Assembly (NCBI RefSeq): GCF_000765235.1
Contig: NZ_JPJG01000018.1
Location: 1-64,000 of the forward strand
DNA from: Oscillibacter sp. ER4
GTDB taxonomy: Bacteria; Bacillota; Clostridia; Oscillospirales; Oscillospiraceae
Length of the DNA stretch: 64,000 nt
Reading direction: 5' to 3'
Shown here: positions 18,661 through 27,137 of the stretch, one piece after another
Layout of the letters: the number at the start of each line of letters is the position of its first letter
How positions within the stretch are numbered: the first letter of the stretch is position 1
Notes under the pieces: model-generated
What the model was told of the DNA's origin: nothing
Seen by the model: the letters and a program-made list of their open reading frames with translations, nothing else
Databases searched by the model: none
Position numbers and translations under genes: made by a program

Positions 18661-19006
18661 CGAATTTTTCCGCTGCGTCGGCGGCGACTACGGCGAAGCC
18701 AAGGCGCGTTTTCAGAACGACGAGCGCATCGTGCGCTTCCTTAATATGTTCCCGGGCGACGACAGTATGCAGAACCTGAGAAACGCGATGAACGCGGGCG
18801 ACACGCCTACGGCGTTCCGCGCGGTGCACACGCTCAAGGGTGTGGCGCTGAACCTTGGCCTCGGCTCGCTCGCCCACGCCAGCTCTCAGATGACGGAAGC
18901 GCTGCGCGGTCAGGATTCGATGCCTGAAAGCGTACAGCCGCTCTATGAGGCGGTGCAGAAGGAGCACACTGCCGTGTGCAGCGCGCTCGAGCAGCTCGAA
19001 AAGTAA
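18650..19006 (+). CDS. Histidine phosphotransfer (HPt) protein
   Basis: The 118-residue HPt domain protein has its phospho-acceptor His60 in AFRAVHTLKGVALNLGL. It would relay phosphate from the hybrid kinase's receiver domain to another regulator. The start is GTG 18650 (gtg aaa ctt gac), overlapping the end of the GGDEF remnant by 11 nt, with the upstream gagaggcgaaag as a poor ribosome site. Translation may have relied on coupling to the lost GGDEF gene. The domain itself is whole. Confidence 0.85.
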   Translation: MKLDEFFRCVGGDYGEAKARFQNDERIVRFLNMFPGDDSMQNLRNAMNAGDTPTAFRAVHTLKGVALNLGLGSLAHASSQMTEALRGQDSMPESVQPLYEAVQKEHTAVCSALEQLEK

Positions 19007-19013
19007 TTGAGAA

Positions 19014-19051
19014 GTAAAAAAGTCGAAACCTTTCGGTTTCGACTTTTTTAC
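19014..19051. terminator. Bidirectional terminator
   Basis: The 17-bp perfect stem gtaaaaaagtcgaaacc / ggtttcgacttttttac with loop tttc lies between converging genes. Confidence 0.9.
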
Positions 19052-19054
19052 TTC

Positions 19055-20626
19055 TTACAGCAGCGGGGCGATGATGCGCATGCCGGGGCCGATGAGCTTT
19101 CGCATAAACGGGTCGTTTTTGAGAAGCTCAGCGTCCGCGCGGACGCACTTGGCGAGCGTCTGCTGGAAGTCTTGCTCAATTTTTGGGACTTCGGGGGACG
19201 CATAGAGGTACGTGCCGCATTCAAAGTGGTGGTACAGGCTGCGGTAGTCCAGATTGATCGTGCCGACGGTCGCCTTGCAGTCATCGCTGACGAAGACCTT
19301 CGCGTGAACGAAGCCCGGCTCGTACTCATAAATTTGTACACCGTTTTCAAGCAGCCTGCGGTAATACGTATGCGCGAGCGAGAAGGCGATCTCCTTGTCG
19401 GGCACGTGCGGCAGAATGAGCTGCACCTCCACGCCGCGGCGCGCGGCATAGGTCAGCGCCGTGATCATCTCGTTGTCGATGATGAGGTACGGCGTCATGA
19501 TGTGCACATAGCGGTTGGCGCGGTTGATGATGTCCATATACACCATCTCGCCGACAAGGTCGCGGTCGAGTGGGCTGTCGCCGTAGGGGATGACGTAGCC
19601 CGGCTCCTTTTCGCGCACCGGCTGCGGCACGTCGAGATACTTGCTGTAGACTTCGGGCGTAAAGTGCACGGAGCTGACGTTCCACATCTGCAAAAACATC
19701 AGAGTCAGGCTGCGCACGGCGTCGCCGCGCAGGGCAATGGCTGTATCCTTCCAGTGGCCGAGGCGCGAGGTGCGGTTGATGTACTCGTCGGAGAGGTTGA
19801 TGCCGCCTGTGAAGCCGATCTTGCCGTCGATGACCATGATCTTGCGGTGGTCGCGGTAGTTGTAGTGCGTGGAGACAAACGGGCGCAGCGGCGCGAACAT
19901 CTTGCAGGCAATGCCGAGCTTTTCGAGCTTTTCGGGGTAGGAATAGGGCAGCAGCGCGACCGCGCAGGTGCCGTCGTACAGCACGCGCACCTCGACGCCC
20001 GCGTTGACCTTTTCCTTGAGAATTTCAAGGATGCGGCCCCACATGTAGCCCTCCCTGACGATGAAATACTCGAGGAAGATGAAGTGCTCGGCCTTTTGGA
20101 GCTCGTCGCACATGACCTCGAACGCATCGTCGCCGAGGGGGAAGTATTGCGCCTGTGTGTTTTGATAGCAGGGGAAGCCGCAGGAATTCAAGTAGGAGGC
20201 AAGGCTTTGGAGCTCCTCCGGTAATTCCTCCTTGGAACACGCGCTTTCCGAGGGGGCGAAGTGCTCCGTCTGCGACAGGATGTCGTTGTAGCGGCGGATC
20301 ATCAGCCGGTGGCCGAGGTCCGTCTTGATGTAAACGTACAGGATCAAGCCGAACACCGGCAGCACCGCGAGGATGAAAAACCACGTGAGCTTGATGGTCG
20401 GGTTGTCGTCGTTGCCGAACAGAAACAGCACGACTGCCGCCGACAGCAGCGTGTTGCCGCCCCAGAAGTAGGGCAGAAAGCCCTCAAGCTTGTAAAAGGC
20501 GGCAAAGAGGAACAAGATCTGCACGATCAGCGAAACGATGATGATGCCCGTGCGGCCGAAGATGATCTGCAGAAGGCCTCGTTTGCCCTTTTCTAAAAGG
20601 AGAATGTGATTGTCGTCGTCTTTCAT
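19055..20626 (-). CDS. cls: Cardiolipin synthase
   Basis: The 523-residue membrane enzyme joins two phosphatidylglycerols into cardiolipin. Two or three N-terminal membrane helices (IIIVSLIVQILFLFAAFY; LTWFFILAVLPVFGLILYVY) are followed by two complete HKD motifs: YRDHRKIMVIDGKIGFTGG and FVHAKVFVSDDCKATVGT. Length and layout match bacterial ClsA-type enzymes. The ribosome site gaaaggacatct precedes the ATG. It is transcribed alone. Confidence 0.92.
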   Translation of the reverse strand: MKDDDNHILLLEKGKRGLLQIIFGRTGIIIVSLIVQILFLFAAFYKLEGFLPYFWGGNTLLSAAVVLFLFGNDDNPTIKLTWFFILAVLPVFGLILYVYIKTDLGHRLMIRRYNDILSQTEHFAPSESACSKEELPEELQSLASYLNSCGFPCYQNTQAQYFPLGDDAFEVMCDELQKAEHFIFLEYFIVREGYMWGRILEILKEKVNAGVEVRVLYDGTCAVALLPYSYPEKLEKLGIACKMFAPLRPFVSTHYNYRDHRKIMVIDGKIGFTGGINLSDEYINRTSRLGHWKDTAIALRGDAVRSLTLMFLQMWNVSSVHFTPEVYSKYLDVPQPVREKEPGYVIPYGDSPLDRDLVGEMVYMDIINRANRYVHIMTPYLIIDNEMITALTYAARRGVEVQLILPHVPDKEIAFSLAHTYYRRLLENGVQIYEYEPGFVHAKVFVSDDCKATVGTINLDYRSLYHHFECGTYLYASPEVPKIEQDFQQTLAKCVRADAELLKNDPFMRKLIGPGMRIIAPLL

Positions 20627-20826
20627 AGATGTCCTTTCTCAAAGATGACCGTGCCCACGCGGGGCAAGGCACCTACATTTAATATATATCTACTTTATCA
20701 TAACATGACTTTGCCGAAAAGCCAACCCATTTCCGCAGCGAAGCGTACGCAGACGGAGGAAACGGGACTTGGCGATTTGATGTTCCTGTGTTAAAATGGC
20801 GAAAAAGGTAGAAAGGGGACGAGAAA

Positions 20827-21204
20827 ATGGAGCTTAAGACGCAGGTCCATAATATTCTGCCGCTGTATGACGAAAAGTCGCGCGTGCTGATCCTGGGCTC
20901 GTTCCCGTCGGTTAAGTCAAGGGAGGCGGCGTTCTTCTACGCGCACCCGCAGAACCGCTTCTGGCCGACGCTCGCCGCTGTTCTGGGCGAGGAAACGCCG
21001 AAGACGGTCGAAGAGAAGAAAGCGATGGTCCTGCGCCGCGGCGTCGCCATGTGGGACACCATCGGCTCATGCGAGATCGTGGGATCGTCGGATGCGAGCA
21101 TCACGAACGTTGTGCCGAACGATCTGTCTGTCATTTTGGATGCGGCGGACATTCAGGCCATCTTCTGCAATGGCGGCACGTCCTACGCCTGCTATAAAAA
21201 ATAG
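20827..21204 (+). pseudogene. DNA-deoxyinosine glycosylase (uracil-DNA glycosylase superfamily), 5' part, interrupted
   Basis: The 125 codons carry the front of a hypoxanthine/uracil DNA glycosylase: RVLILGSFPSVKSREAAFFY, AHPQNRFWPTL and GVAMWDTIGSCEIVGSSDAS. The frame stops (TAG) at the left end of an integrated element. The missing 3' part lies at 32317-32448 beyond the element. Joined at the 10-bp repeat the reading frame runs ...SYACYKKYCRAKLG... for 166 codons, a normal family length. The present truncated product lacks the conserved C-terminal LPSTSPAN motif and is probably inactive. Confidence 0.9.
21194..21203 (+). repeat. Element left attachment repeat (attL core)
   Basis: ATAAAAAATA occurs here and again at 32315-32324. 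The two copies flank the integrase-bearing element, and collapsing them restores the host gene's frame exactly. Confidence 0.85.
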
Positions 21205-21341
21205 TAGAATTTTTCTCTCTGCCGCAAGATGATTTTAGGTCGGTTGAGGGATTAGAAAACGCCGGAAACCCGCATAAACTCTATGTTTTTGCGCGTTCTC
21301 GGCGTTTCTTTTATCGCCTGTGTTAGTGGTGCTTTTTCGGT

Positions 21342-21363
21342 AAATGGTGCCCAAATGGTGCCC
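21342..21363 (+). repeat. Tandem 11-bp repeats, likely integrase arm sites (left)
   Basis: AAATGGTGCCC occurs twice in tandem at 21342-21352 and 21353-21363. A third exact copy lies at the other end (32167-32177). This placement near both ends matches arm-type sites bound by the N-terminal domain of Tn916-like integrases. Confidence 0.6.
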
Positions 21364-21417
21364 AAATCCCACGCGGGGCTATAAAACGGTATAAGAAGCG
21401 GTAAAGAGATACAGCGG

Positions 21418-22722
21418 TTAAAGCTCTAAATCGCTGCTCTTTTTCTTTGCCGCGCTCTTTGCTTTCTTCGGCTCGGCTTTCTCTGCCTTTGCCGGGTCTG
21501 CCTGTTTGACCGCCCCATGATAAGCGTCTAAGACTTCTTTTTTGCGTTCAAGCCGCACGTCCACATAACGGGCGGTAACAGCTTCAAAGTTCATAGACAG
21601 CCCAAGCGATACGCCGATACCCGCAAGTGTATGTCCTAACACTTCGCCTACGGTGTAGAAGTCGCCTGTCAGTTGGTGCATATTTGTAGCTGCTGTATGG
21701 CGCAAATCGTGAAAGCGGATATGCGGCATATCCAAATCTTCAAGCAGCTTTCCAAACTGGGAAGATACCCACGACGCGGAGATAGGGGAACCGTCCGGCT
21801 TCGCTACAACAAGGTCATTGTCATAGTAAGGCTTTCCGTCCTTTTCTGCCTGTTCGCGCTGCGCTTCCTGCATAGCAAACTGTTTGAGAAAGAACGGGCG
21901 GGCAAGCTCTGTGATAGGCAGCTTTCGCCCGTTGGATTTCGGCGGTGCCATTTCCTCAATGACTTTTGTTTTTGGCGGTACCTTAAAGGGTAGCTGCTCG
22001 GAAACGTCAAAGGTGTTGTTTTCCAAATCCACATTGCGCCAACGCAAGCCCAGGATTTCAGAACGGCGCATACCGTAAAGCCCGCCTAAGATAACGGGCA
22101 TTTCCCAAACGGTACCCTCGACGCGCTGCATAAGGGCTTTTACCTGTTCCGGCGTGTACGGGTCGGGGGTCTTGTCGCTCTTTCCAAACTTCGTAAGCGT
22201 GTCCTTTGCTGCGTTTGTTTCGATATAGCGGTATTTCCGGGCATGGCTCAACGCCACGCTCAAAACACGCTTTGCCCCGGCTGCGGTGGACGGTTTCAAG
22301 CCTTTGTCAATAATCTGCTGAAACATTTTGTCTACCATAGCGGGGGTAAGCTGATTAAGGGCAACGCCGCCGATATATGGTGTGATGTAGTTTGCAATCG
22401 TTCTTTTGTACCCGTCGTAAGTAGAGGGGCGCAAGTTCACTCTTGCATAGCTTTCTACCCATTCATTCAGATAGCTTGCAACGGTCTGTTTCCGCTGTGA
22501 AGCGATAGACGCAATCTGTCCCGGATTATGGAGCTTTGCTTTCATCTCTGCTTCATGCTGCGTTGCTTCCTTTTTTGTTGGAAAGCCCTTTTTTGAATAG
22601 GTTTTCTTTTCCCCATTCGGGGCGGTGTACTTTATATTCACGTCGTAAACTGTACCCGGCCGCCCGGTCAGTACGCCGTTGCTGTCGCGTTTATTCTTAA
22701 CCTGCCTTGTTGATATAGCCAT
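21418..22722 (-). CDS. int: Tyrosine integrase (Tn916-type)
   Basis: The 434-residue recombinase integrates and excises the element. An N-terminal arm-binding domain (VYDVNIKYTAPNGEKKTYSK, KKGFPTKKEATQHEAEMK) is followed by a SAM-like core-binding domain (VASYLNEWVESYARVNL). The catalytic domain has the first Arg in GLYGMRRSEILGLRW, HxxR in FHDLRHTAATNM, the later His in EVLGHTLAGIG, and the nucleophile Tyr in VTARYVDV. A Lys/Ala-rich C-terminal tail of about 30 residues follows. It is immediately downstream of the excisionase gene (3 nt apart), as in Tn916. Confidence 0.93.
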   Translation of the reverse strand: MAISTRQVKNKRDSNGVLTGRPGTVYDVNIKYTAPNGEKKTYSKKGFPTKKEATQHEAEMKAKLHNPGQIASIASQRKQTVASYLNEWVESYARVNLRPSTYDGYKRTIANYITPYIGGVALNQLTPAMVDKMFQQIIDKGLKPSTAAGAKRVLSVALSHARKYRYIETNAAKDTLTKFGKSDKTPDPYTPEQVKALMQRVEGTVWEMPVILGGLYGMRRSEILGLRWRNVDLENNTFDVSEQLPFKVPPKTKVIEEMAPPKSNGRKLPITELARPFFLKQFAMQEAQREQAEKDGKPYYDNDLVVAKPDGSPISASWVSSQFGKLLEDLDMPHIRFHDLRHTAATNMHQLTGDFYTVGEVLGHTLAGIGVSLGLSMNFEAVTARYVDVRLERKKEVLDAYHGAVKQADPAKAEKAEPKKAKSAAKKKSSDLEL

Positions 22723-22725
22723 AGC

Positions 22726-22962
22726 TTAACCTCCCTGTCGTGCCGGGGGCTTCGCTGTCGTCTTTGCCCTGTGGTACCAGTCCCAGATTGCAGCGTCAGC
22801 TATCAAACGACGGTTTCCATTTTGTATATATTCAAGCTCGCCACTATCCATAAGCTCGCGCAGTTTATTTTCCCCGATACCGCTAATCTTGCTCATTTGC
22901 TCAACGGTCTTTAACATAGGGAATACAGGGATAGCGGGGCTTGCTGTTTCCTTTTTTGCCAT
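22726..22962 (-). CDS. xis: Excisionase-family DNA-binding protein
   Basis: The 78-residue winged-helix protein (TVEQMSKISGIGENKLRELM, then NGNRRLIADAAIWDWY) resembles Tn916 Xis. Such proteins bend DNA at the element ends and steer Int towards excision. It has a strong site (gaaagggggtattttcct) and lies 3 nt upstream of int. Confidence 0.85.
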   Translation of the reverse strand: MAKKETASPAIPVFPMLKTVEQMSKISGIGENKLRELMDSGELEYIQNGNRRLIADAAIWDWYHRAKTTAKPPARQGG

Positions 22963-23389
22963 AGGAAAATACCCCCTTTCATAAATGGCTAAAAAGTCAA
23001 GTTACAAAAAGTGGGCTTTAACCGGGCGGCTGTTAGCACAACCTCGCGGGAATTGCACCCCTGCTCATTTAAGGCAGCTTTACCCATTGCCTGCGACGCT
23101 CTGAACGCTCGGACTGTGGCTGTAAAGGCTTATCTCCCCTCAATGCGTGTTGTCGCCCGCAAGCTGCTAACTTGCTTCCCGTCGCGGTGTTTCTCGCTCG
23201 GCTTTTCCCGATAGAGGAATAGCGTCATGGCGCACCCTCCGTATGGCTCGGCGCAAAAAGGACGTACCCGGTTTGCCCTATACTGCGTCGCCGTTATCTT
23301 GCGTCGCTTTCTTTGTCAAGGAACATACGGGGCTGCTGCGGATTGATACGAAACGGAAAAGGGGTTAAGACGTTTCGGTATCGGTGCAG
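22963..23389. other. Spacer between xis and the Orf8-like gene
   Basis: There is no large gene in this 427-bp stretch. It is GC-rich and has several short inverted repeats. The only candidate is the 32-codon frame on the minus strand at 23130-23228. It may be untranslated leader for xis-int. Confidence 0.5.
23130..23228 (-). CDS. Possible small protein of 32 residues
   Basis: An ATG at 23228 is preceded by cggagggtgcgcc, a good ribosome site at correct spacing. It opens a basic peptide beginning MTLFLYREKPSEKHRDGK that stops at 23130. Nothing more identifies it. It may be a leader peptide or chance. Confidence 0.3.
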   Translation of the reverse strand: MTLFLYREKPSEKHRDGKQVSSLRATTRIEGR

Positions 23390-23647
23390 TTATTCAACCC
23401 TAAATGTGAGGATTGCCCTCATTAGTCTTGCTTGCAGCCGTTGGCGAATATCCTCGTCAACGCCAAAATAGACGTTTCCGCGCTCGTCGCAGAGCTTCCG
23501 CATGGAAAGGCTCGCTATGTAACCACTAAAATGCTGCAAGACAATTTTCATAGCGTCCGGGTCGCCCTTTGTCGCTGCCACAATGACAGGATAGGGAACA
23601 AGGGCAACGTCCGGGAAGTCAGATTGTTTACCATTCGTCCCATTCAT
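23390..23647 (-). CDS. Helix-turn-helix protein, Tn916 Orf8-like
   Basis: The 85-residue protein resembles the HTH_16 family of conjugative transposons: YPVIVAATKGDPDAMKIVLQ HFSGYIASLSMRKLCDE (read in two parts) and a GVDEDIRQRLQARLMRAI end. Together with the Orf7-like protein it forms the regulatory pair that raises transcription of transfer and excision genes in Tn916-type elements. Its start overlaps the end of the upstream gene by 20 nt. Confidence 0.75.
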   Translation of the reverse strand: MNGTNGKQSDFPDVALVPYPVIVAATKGDPDAMKIVLQHFSGYIASLSMRKLCDERGNVYFGVDEDIRQRLQARLMRAILTFRVE

Positions 23648-24068
23648 CAGCGTGTTCCTCCAAATATTTCTTCAAGATTTCAAAAGAGCTTGTCCGTCTG
23701 TACTGTATCGTGCTGCGCGACGTATTGAATAACTTTCCAATCTCCACGTCGGTCATGCCCTCGAAATAGTACAGCATGATAGCTTTCCTTTTTTCTTCCG
23801 GCAAAGTGCGGATTGCTTCAAGCAGCAGCTTCGGCGTGATTTTCTTTCCTGCCTGCTGATAGCTCGGCTCGGCTTCTTCGTCTTGAAAATACTTATCAAG
23901 CGTATAAAGCTGTCGTTCCTCATGCAAGGCAAGGTCGGAAAACGACACTTCCTTTGCTCTGCGACGCCGGATTTCCTCGTGGGCGTTGCAGGCTTCGTTG
24001 TGCAGCACCCGTTTACAGAAACTTTGAAAGATACATTGCTTCTGAAATTCCACGCGATTAGGTTCCAT
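23628..24068 (-). CDS. Sigma-70-like regulator, Tn916 Orf7-like
   Basis: The 146-residue protein from ATG 24068 has the perfect ribosome site aaaggaggtgagaac; a longer frame to 24191 lacks one. The C-terminal part is a region-4-like HTH: LLEAIRTLPEEKRKAIMLYY FEGMTDVEIGKLFNTSRSTI (read in two parts), followed by QYRRTSSFEILKKYLEE. In Tn916 the counterpart, Orf7, drives the transfer and excision operon. Confidence 0.8.
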   Translation of the reverse strand: MEPNRVEFQKQCIFQSFCKRVLHNEACNAHEEIRRRRAKEVSFSDLALHEERQLYTLDKYFQDEEAEPSYQQAGKKITPKLLLEAIRTLPEEKRKAIMLYYFEGMTDVEIGKLFNTSRSTIQYRRTSSFEILKKYLEEHADEWDEW

Positions 24069-24425
24069 GTTCTCACCTCCTTTCGTGTTGAAAGGTGGCG
24101 GTACCTCCCCTTTTCGCGGGATAATACAGGCGATTTTTTCAAACGCCGAATGAAAGCGAAACTTTTTTGAAAAAACCTCCCGAAAATGCAAAATGCGCCT
24201 GTCTGCAAGATGCAGACAAGCGCAAAGGAATTGTAAGCGGTATTTAGATGATTTGACAGTTCATATATGAGGGTAGAAGTGTTCCCGGCGGCGGTCGGGC
24301 TTTTTTTGATAAGCTAAAAGATATGGCGATATAGAAAAAGGACATGGCGATACCTCCTTGATACCGCCGTATCCTCAAAAAAGGGCGACTTTAATACACC
24401 CCCCGTTATCTTATTTTTCAAAAAG

Positions 24426-24466
24426 AAAACGGCGGTTTTGAGTAAATATTTCAAAACCGCCGTTTT
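24426..24466. terminator. Strong bidirectional terminator-like hairpin
   Basis: The perfect 16-bp stem aaaacggcggttttga / tcaaaaccgccgtttt with a 9-nt loop divides the regulator genes from the ars-like module. Confidence 0.8.
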
Positions 24467-24556
24467 ATCTGCCTACATTCGGCAGTTTTGTTGTTTTACA
24501 TAGCATTAAATCGCTATTTGAATTATTGATAATAAGGCGTAAATTTGATATTAAAT

Positions 24557-24940
24557 TTATTTTTCGGAAACGATTTTTTGTAACAGTTTTTGCACGTTTT
24601 CTGTTTTCAGCACTTTCCCCGTAGATACTACTTTGTTGTTGACAACAAGAGCAGGTACACTCATAACGCCATATTCCATAACCTTTTTCAAGTCCGTAAT
24701 ATATTCTACTTCTACGGAAATCCCCATTGCTTTAACGGCGGATTGTGTGTTCTCATAAAGAGCATGACAACACCCTGAACCTAATACCTTGATACAGCAA
24801 ATTCTGCCTTGTATGTCTTGACAACAGTTATTCAAATTTTCCGGTTCAACTGTTTCAGACACGGAACAGTTACCATTGCAAGTACAAACAGGAGCGTTTA
24901 TTTCTTTTTCTTTCTTCTTTCCAAAACCAAATAATGTCAT
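24557..24940 (-). CDS. Thioredoxin-fold small redox protein with Cys-rich N-terminus
   Basis: The 127-residue protein starts at ATG 24940 with the site ggaggtaattatt. The front has many cysteines (APVCTCNGNCSV, NNCCQDIQGRICC). The rest is a redox-active-disulfide-2 type thioredoxin fold (IKVLGSGCCHALYENTQSAV, then YGVMSVPALVVNNKVVSTGK), with a GCC motif in place of CxxC. Such proteins are common next to arsP-like permeases and ArsR regulators. It could shuttle thiol-bound arsenic or keep the permease's cysteines reduced. That role is inferred. Confidence 0.75.
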   Translation of the reverse strand: MTLFGFGKKKEKEINAPVCTCNGNCSVSETVEPENLNNCCQDIQGRICCIKVLGSGCCHALYENTQSAVKAMGISVEVEYITDLKKVMEYGVMSVPALVVNNKVVSTGKVLKTENVQKLLQKIVSEK

Positions 24941-24971
24941 AATAATTACCTCCAAAAAATTTTATATTCGC

Positions 24972-25991
24972 TTATATTAACAAGTAAGAAATTGCATTGA
25001 AAAAATAGCCTACAAGAATAATTCCTATGGTACAAATTGCAATGAAAACACCAAGCAATTTAGGCTTTACGGCTTTTCGTAACATAATCATAGAGGGCAG
25101 CGACAGCGTGGTTACACTCATCATAAAAGACAGGACGACACCAAGTTGAGCGCCTTTTGCAAGCAAGGCTTCTGCAATCGGAATTGTGCCGAAAATATCC
25201 GCATACAAGGGAACGCCCACAATCGTCGCAAGGATTACGCCAAAGGGATTACCCGTACCAAGCACTTTGACAATAAAATCTTCGGGTATCCAATTATGGA
25301 TAAATGCACCGATACCTACGCCAATCAGTACATAGGGGGCAACCTTTTTTGCTGTTGCTAAAACCTGCTCCCATGCGTATTTGATACGGTCTTTGAAGTG
25401 TAGTTCTTCCTGCGGAACATCAAGGGTATTTGCATTGCGGATAAAACCCTCAACGTAGTTTTCAAGATGTAATTTCTCAATCAACGTGCCGCCCACAACG
25501 GCAATCACTAATCCAAGCACTACATAAAGGACAGCGACTTTCCAACCGAAAATGCTCATAAGAAGCACAAGAGAGCCGAGGTCTACCATAGGGGAAGAAA
25601 TCAGAAATGAGAACGTAACCCCAAGCGGCAATCCCGCGCTTGTAAATCCGATAAATAGCGGAATGGAAGAACAGGAACAAAACGGCGTTACTGTTCCGAG
25701 CAGCGCGGCGATACAGTTTGCACCCACACCATGAAATCTACCAAGTATCTTTTTTGTTCTTTCCGGCGGGAAGTAGCTTTGTATGTAGGATATAATCAAA
25801 ATCAGCACGCCGAGCAGCACCATGATTTTGATTGTGTCGTAGATGAAAAACTGAACGCTGCCGCCGACTTTCCCGGCGGTATCTAATCCGCAAGCATTCA
25901 ATAAATCACCTATCAAACGATTGAGCCAACTCATACCCAAAAGTTCGGTTTTGAAGAAATCCCAAATTGACTTTACAGTTTGCATAAACAT
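24972..25991 (-). CDS. ArsP/YraQ-family permease
   Basis: The 339-residue protein belongs to the PF03773 permease family. About eight to ten membrane segments are visible. The hallmark is GTVTPFCSCSSIPLFIG, with the paired Cys of the family, and a second half with [20 protein letters not shown]. ArsP members export trivalent organoarsenicals, and others move arsenite-related species, so metalloid efflux is the best guess. The start is ATG 25991 after aaggaggtct. It lies between the arsR gene upstream and the thioredoxin gene downstream, all on one strand. Confidence 0.85.
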   Translation of the reverse strand: MFMQTVKSIWDFFKTELLGMSWLNRLIGDLLNACGLDTAGKVGGSVQFFIYDTIKIMVLLGVLILIISYIQSYFPPERTKKILGRFHGVGANCIAALLGTVTPFCSCSSIPLFIGFTSAGLPLGVTFSFLISSPMVDLGSLVLLMSIFGWKVAVLYVVLGLVIAVVGGTLIEKLHLENYVEGFIRNANTLDVPQEELHFKDRIKYAWEQVLATAKKVAPYVLIGVGIGAFIHNWIPEDFIVKVLGTGNPFGVILATIVGVPLYADIFGTIPIAEALLAKGAQLGVVLSFMMSVTTLSLPSMIMLRKAVKPKLLGVFIAICTIGIILVGYFFNAISYLLI

Positions 25992-26004
25992 AGACCTCCT
26001 TAAA

Positions 26005-26028
26005 ATCGACACATTGCAATTTGTCAAT
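26005..26028 (-). promoter_or_regulatory. ArsR-type operator in front of the permease
   Basis: The imperfect palindrome ATTGACA-aattgcaat-(G)TGTCGAT has an ArsR-like half-site shape and contains the TTGACA -35-like box, 14 nt upstream of the permease start. A related half-site (TTGACAAACTTCGATATGA) lies in the arsR promoter. Confidence 0.55.
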
Positions 26029-26041
26029 ATATTAGTTTTTG

Positions 26042-26076
26042 TATAAGCCGCTTGCTGCCTACAAGCGGCTTATTGT
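26042..26076 (-). terminator. Hairpin after arsR
   Basis: The stem aagccgctt / aagcggctt is followed on the minus strand by a short T-rich tail. It may lower read-through from arsR into the permease gene. Confidence 0.55.
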
Positions 26077-26381
26077 TTACAGGAACAATTATCCGAACAA
26101 CCGGGAGAGAACTCCGTTATTTCGTCCAACAACTCTTTTGCTTTTTGTACTCCTTGCGGGTCAAAGGAATAATGCGTCCATTTGCCCTCTTTACGTCCCC
26201 GGACAATTCCTGCGTCGCAAAGTATTTTCATGTGATGTGATAGCGTCGGCTGCCCTATATGCAACTCGTCAAGCAATTCGCAAGCGCATTTTTCCCCGCC
26301 TTTGAGTAGCCCTAAAATCGTTAATCTATTCGCATCGCAAAAGGACTTGAAAATCCTTGCGCGTTTCTCATTCTCTGTCAA
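26070..26381 (-). CDS. arsR: ArsR-family metalloregulatory repressor
   Basis: The 103-residue winged-helix repressor has a metal-site-like CACELLDEL on helix 3, a recognition helix in GQPTLSHHMKILCDAGIV, and a Cys-rich tail (GCSDNCSCKQ) that could add ligands. The start is taken as TTG 26381 because AAGGAGG lies 8 nt upstream. The GTG at 26390 overlaps the ribosome site. It likely represses itself and the permease gene. Confidence 0.88.
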   Translation of the reverse strand: MTENEKRARIFKSFCDANRLTILGLLKGGEKCACELLDELHIGQPTLSHHMKILCDAGIVRGRKEGKWTHYSFDPQGVQKAKELLDEITEFSPGCSDNCSCKQ

Positions 26382-26404
26382 GCAATTCACCTCCTTGCTC
26401 TTGT

Positions 26405-26433
26405 ATTATACCCATCATATCGAAGTTTGTCAA
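26405..26433 (-). promoter_or_regulatory. SigA-type promoter of arsR
   Basis: Minus-strand TTGACA (26433-26428) and TATAAT (26410-26405) are separated by 17 nt, which is consensus. Confidence 0.85.
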
Positions 26434-26553
26434 TGCGTTTTTGGAAAGTTTACAACCGCTTTTGTATAATCGGCATTATTTAAGCTAACACTATGAACTG
26501 TGTAGACATATTCAAAAAGAAAGGAACAGTAAAATGTAGTTGGGTGAATTATT

Positions 26554-26907
26554 ATGGCAAAAAGACCAGTACCTTTGTATGACTTTGCAGCTTTCGGGCA
26601 AGCCATAAAAGCAGCGCGGACAGGCAGAAATGAAAGCCGCAAGAAAGTAAGCGACGAAATGAACATTTCCCCTTGCTACCTTGCGAATATTGAAAACAAA
26701 GGGCAACAGCCAAGCCTGCAAATCTTTTATGAGCTTGTAACCCGTTATGACATATCCGTAGACCAATTCTTTTTCCCGGATAAGACAGCGGAAAAATCGA
26801 CGCAAAGGCGGCAGCTCGACACGCTGCTTGACAGCATGAGCGATAAGGGCATACGGATTGTTACCGCAACAGCGAAAGAAATTGCAGAAGTCGAAAACGA
26901 AAACTGA
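26554..26907 (+). CDS. XRE-family helix-turn-helix regulator
   Basis: The 117-residue protein has a Cro/CI-type HTH in its first half (FGQAIKAARTGRNESRKKVS, NISPCYLANIENKGQQPSLQ) and an acidic C-terminal region. Regulators of this kind sit upstream of mobilization genes in Tn916-like elements and control transfer. It diverges from the arsR promoter. The ribosome site (gggtgaattatt) is weak. Confidence 0.8.
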   Translation: MAKRPVPLYDFAAFGQAIKAARTGRNESRKKVSDEMNISPCYLANIENKGQQPSLQIFYELVTRYDISVDQFFFPDKTAEKSTQRRQLDTLLDSMSDKGIRIVTATAKEIAEVENEN

Positions 26908-27027
26908 ATAGGCTTAGGAAGCGTTGTAATCTTTTTGAGATTGCAGCGTTTTTCTTTTGCGTAAGTTTGGCAAAACGGGGCTTTCCGTTGTAGTAGGGAA
27001 TAAGGAAAAACTTTCATAGCAAGCATA

Positions 27028-27065
27028 GGAAGCGGGTACCCACTTCCGTATTTTCGCCCTCCTGC
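27028..27065 (+). other. Candidate origin of transfer (oriT)
   Basis: An inverted repeat of 10 bp (ggaagcgggt / acccacttcc, one mismatch) is followed by gtattttcgccctcctgcg. An inverted repeat plus a GC-rich strand just upstream of mobC and relaxase genes is the usual oriT layout for MOBP elements. The nick site is not established by sequence alone. Confidence 0.5.
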
Positions 27066-27137
27066 GCTGCGGCGCGTCGGTTGAAAATTGCTTGTTGGGA
27101 AGTGTCCCAAACCCTCGGAACGGAAAGGAGCGAAAGC

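Noticed and set aside
21194-21230. tRNA gene as the insertion target of the element
   Set aside because: No cloverleaf or CCA end was seen at either border. The border sequence is explained by the glycosylase gene.
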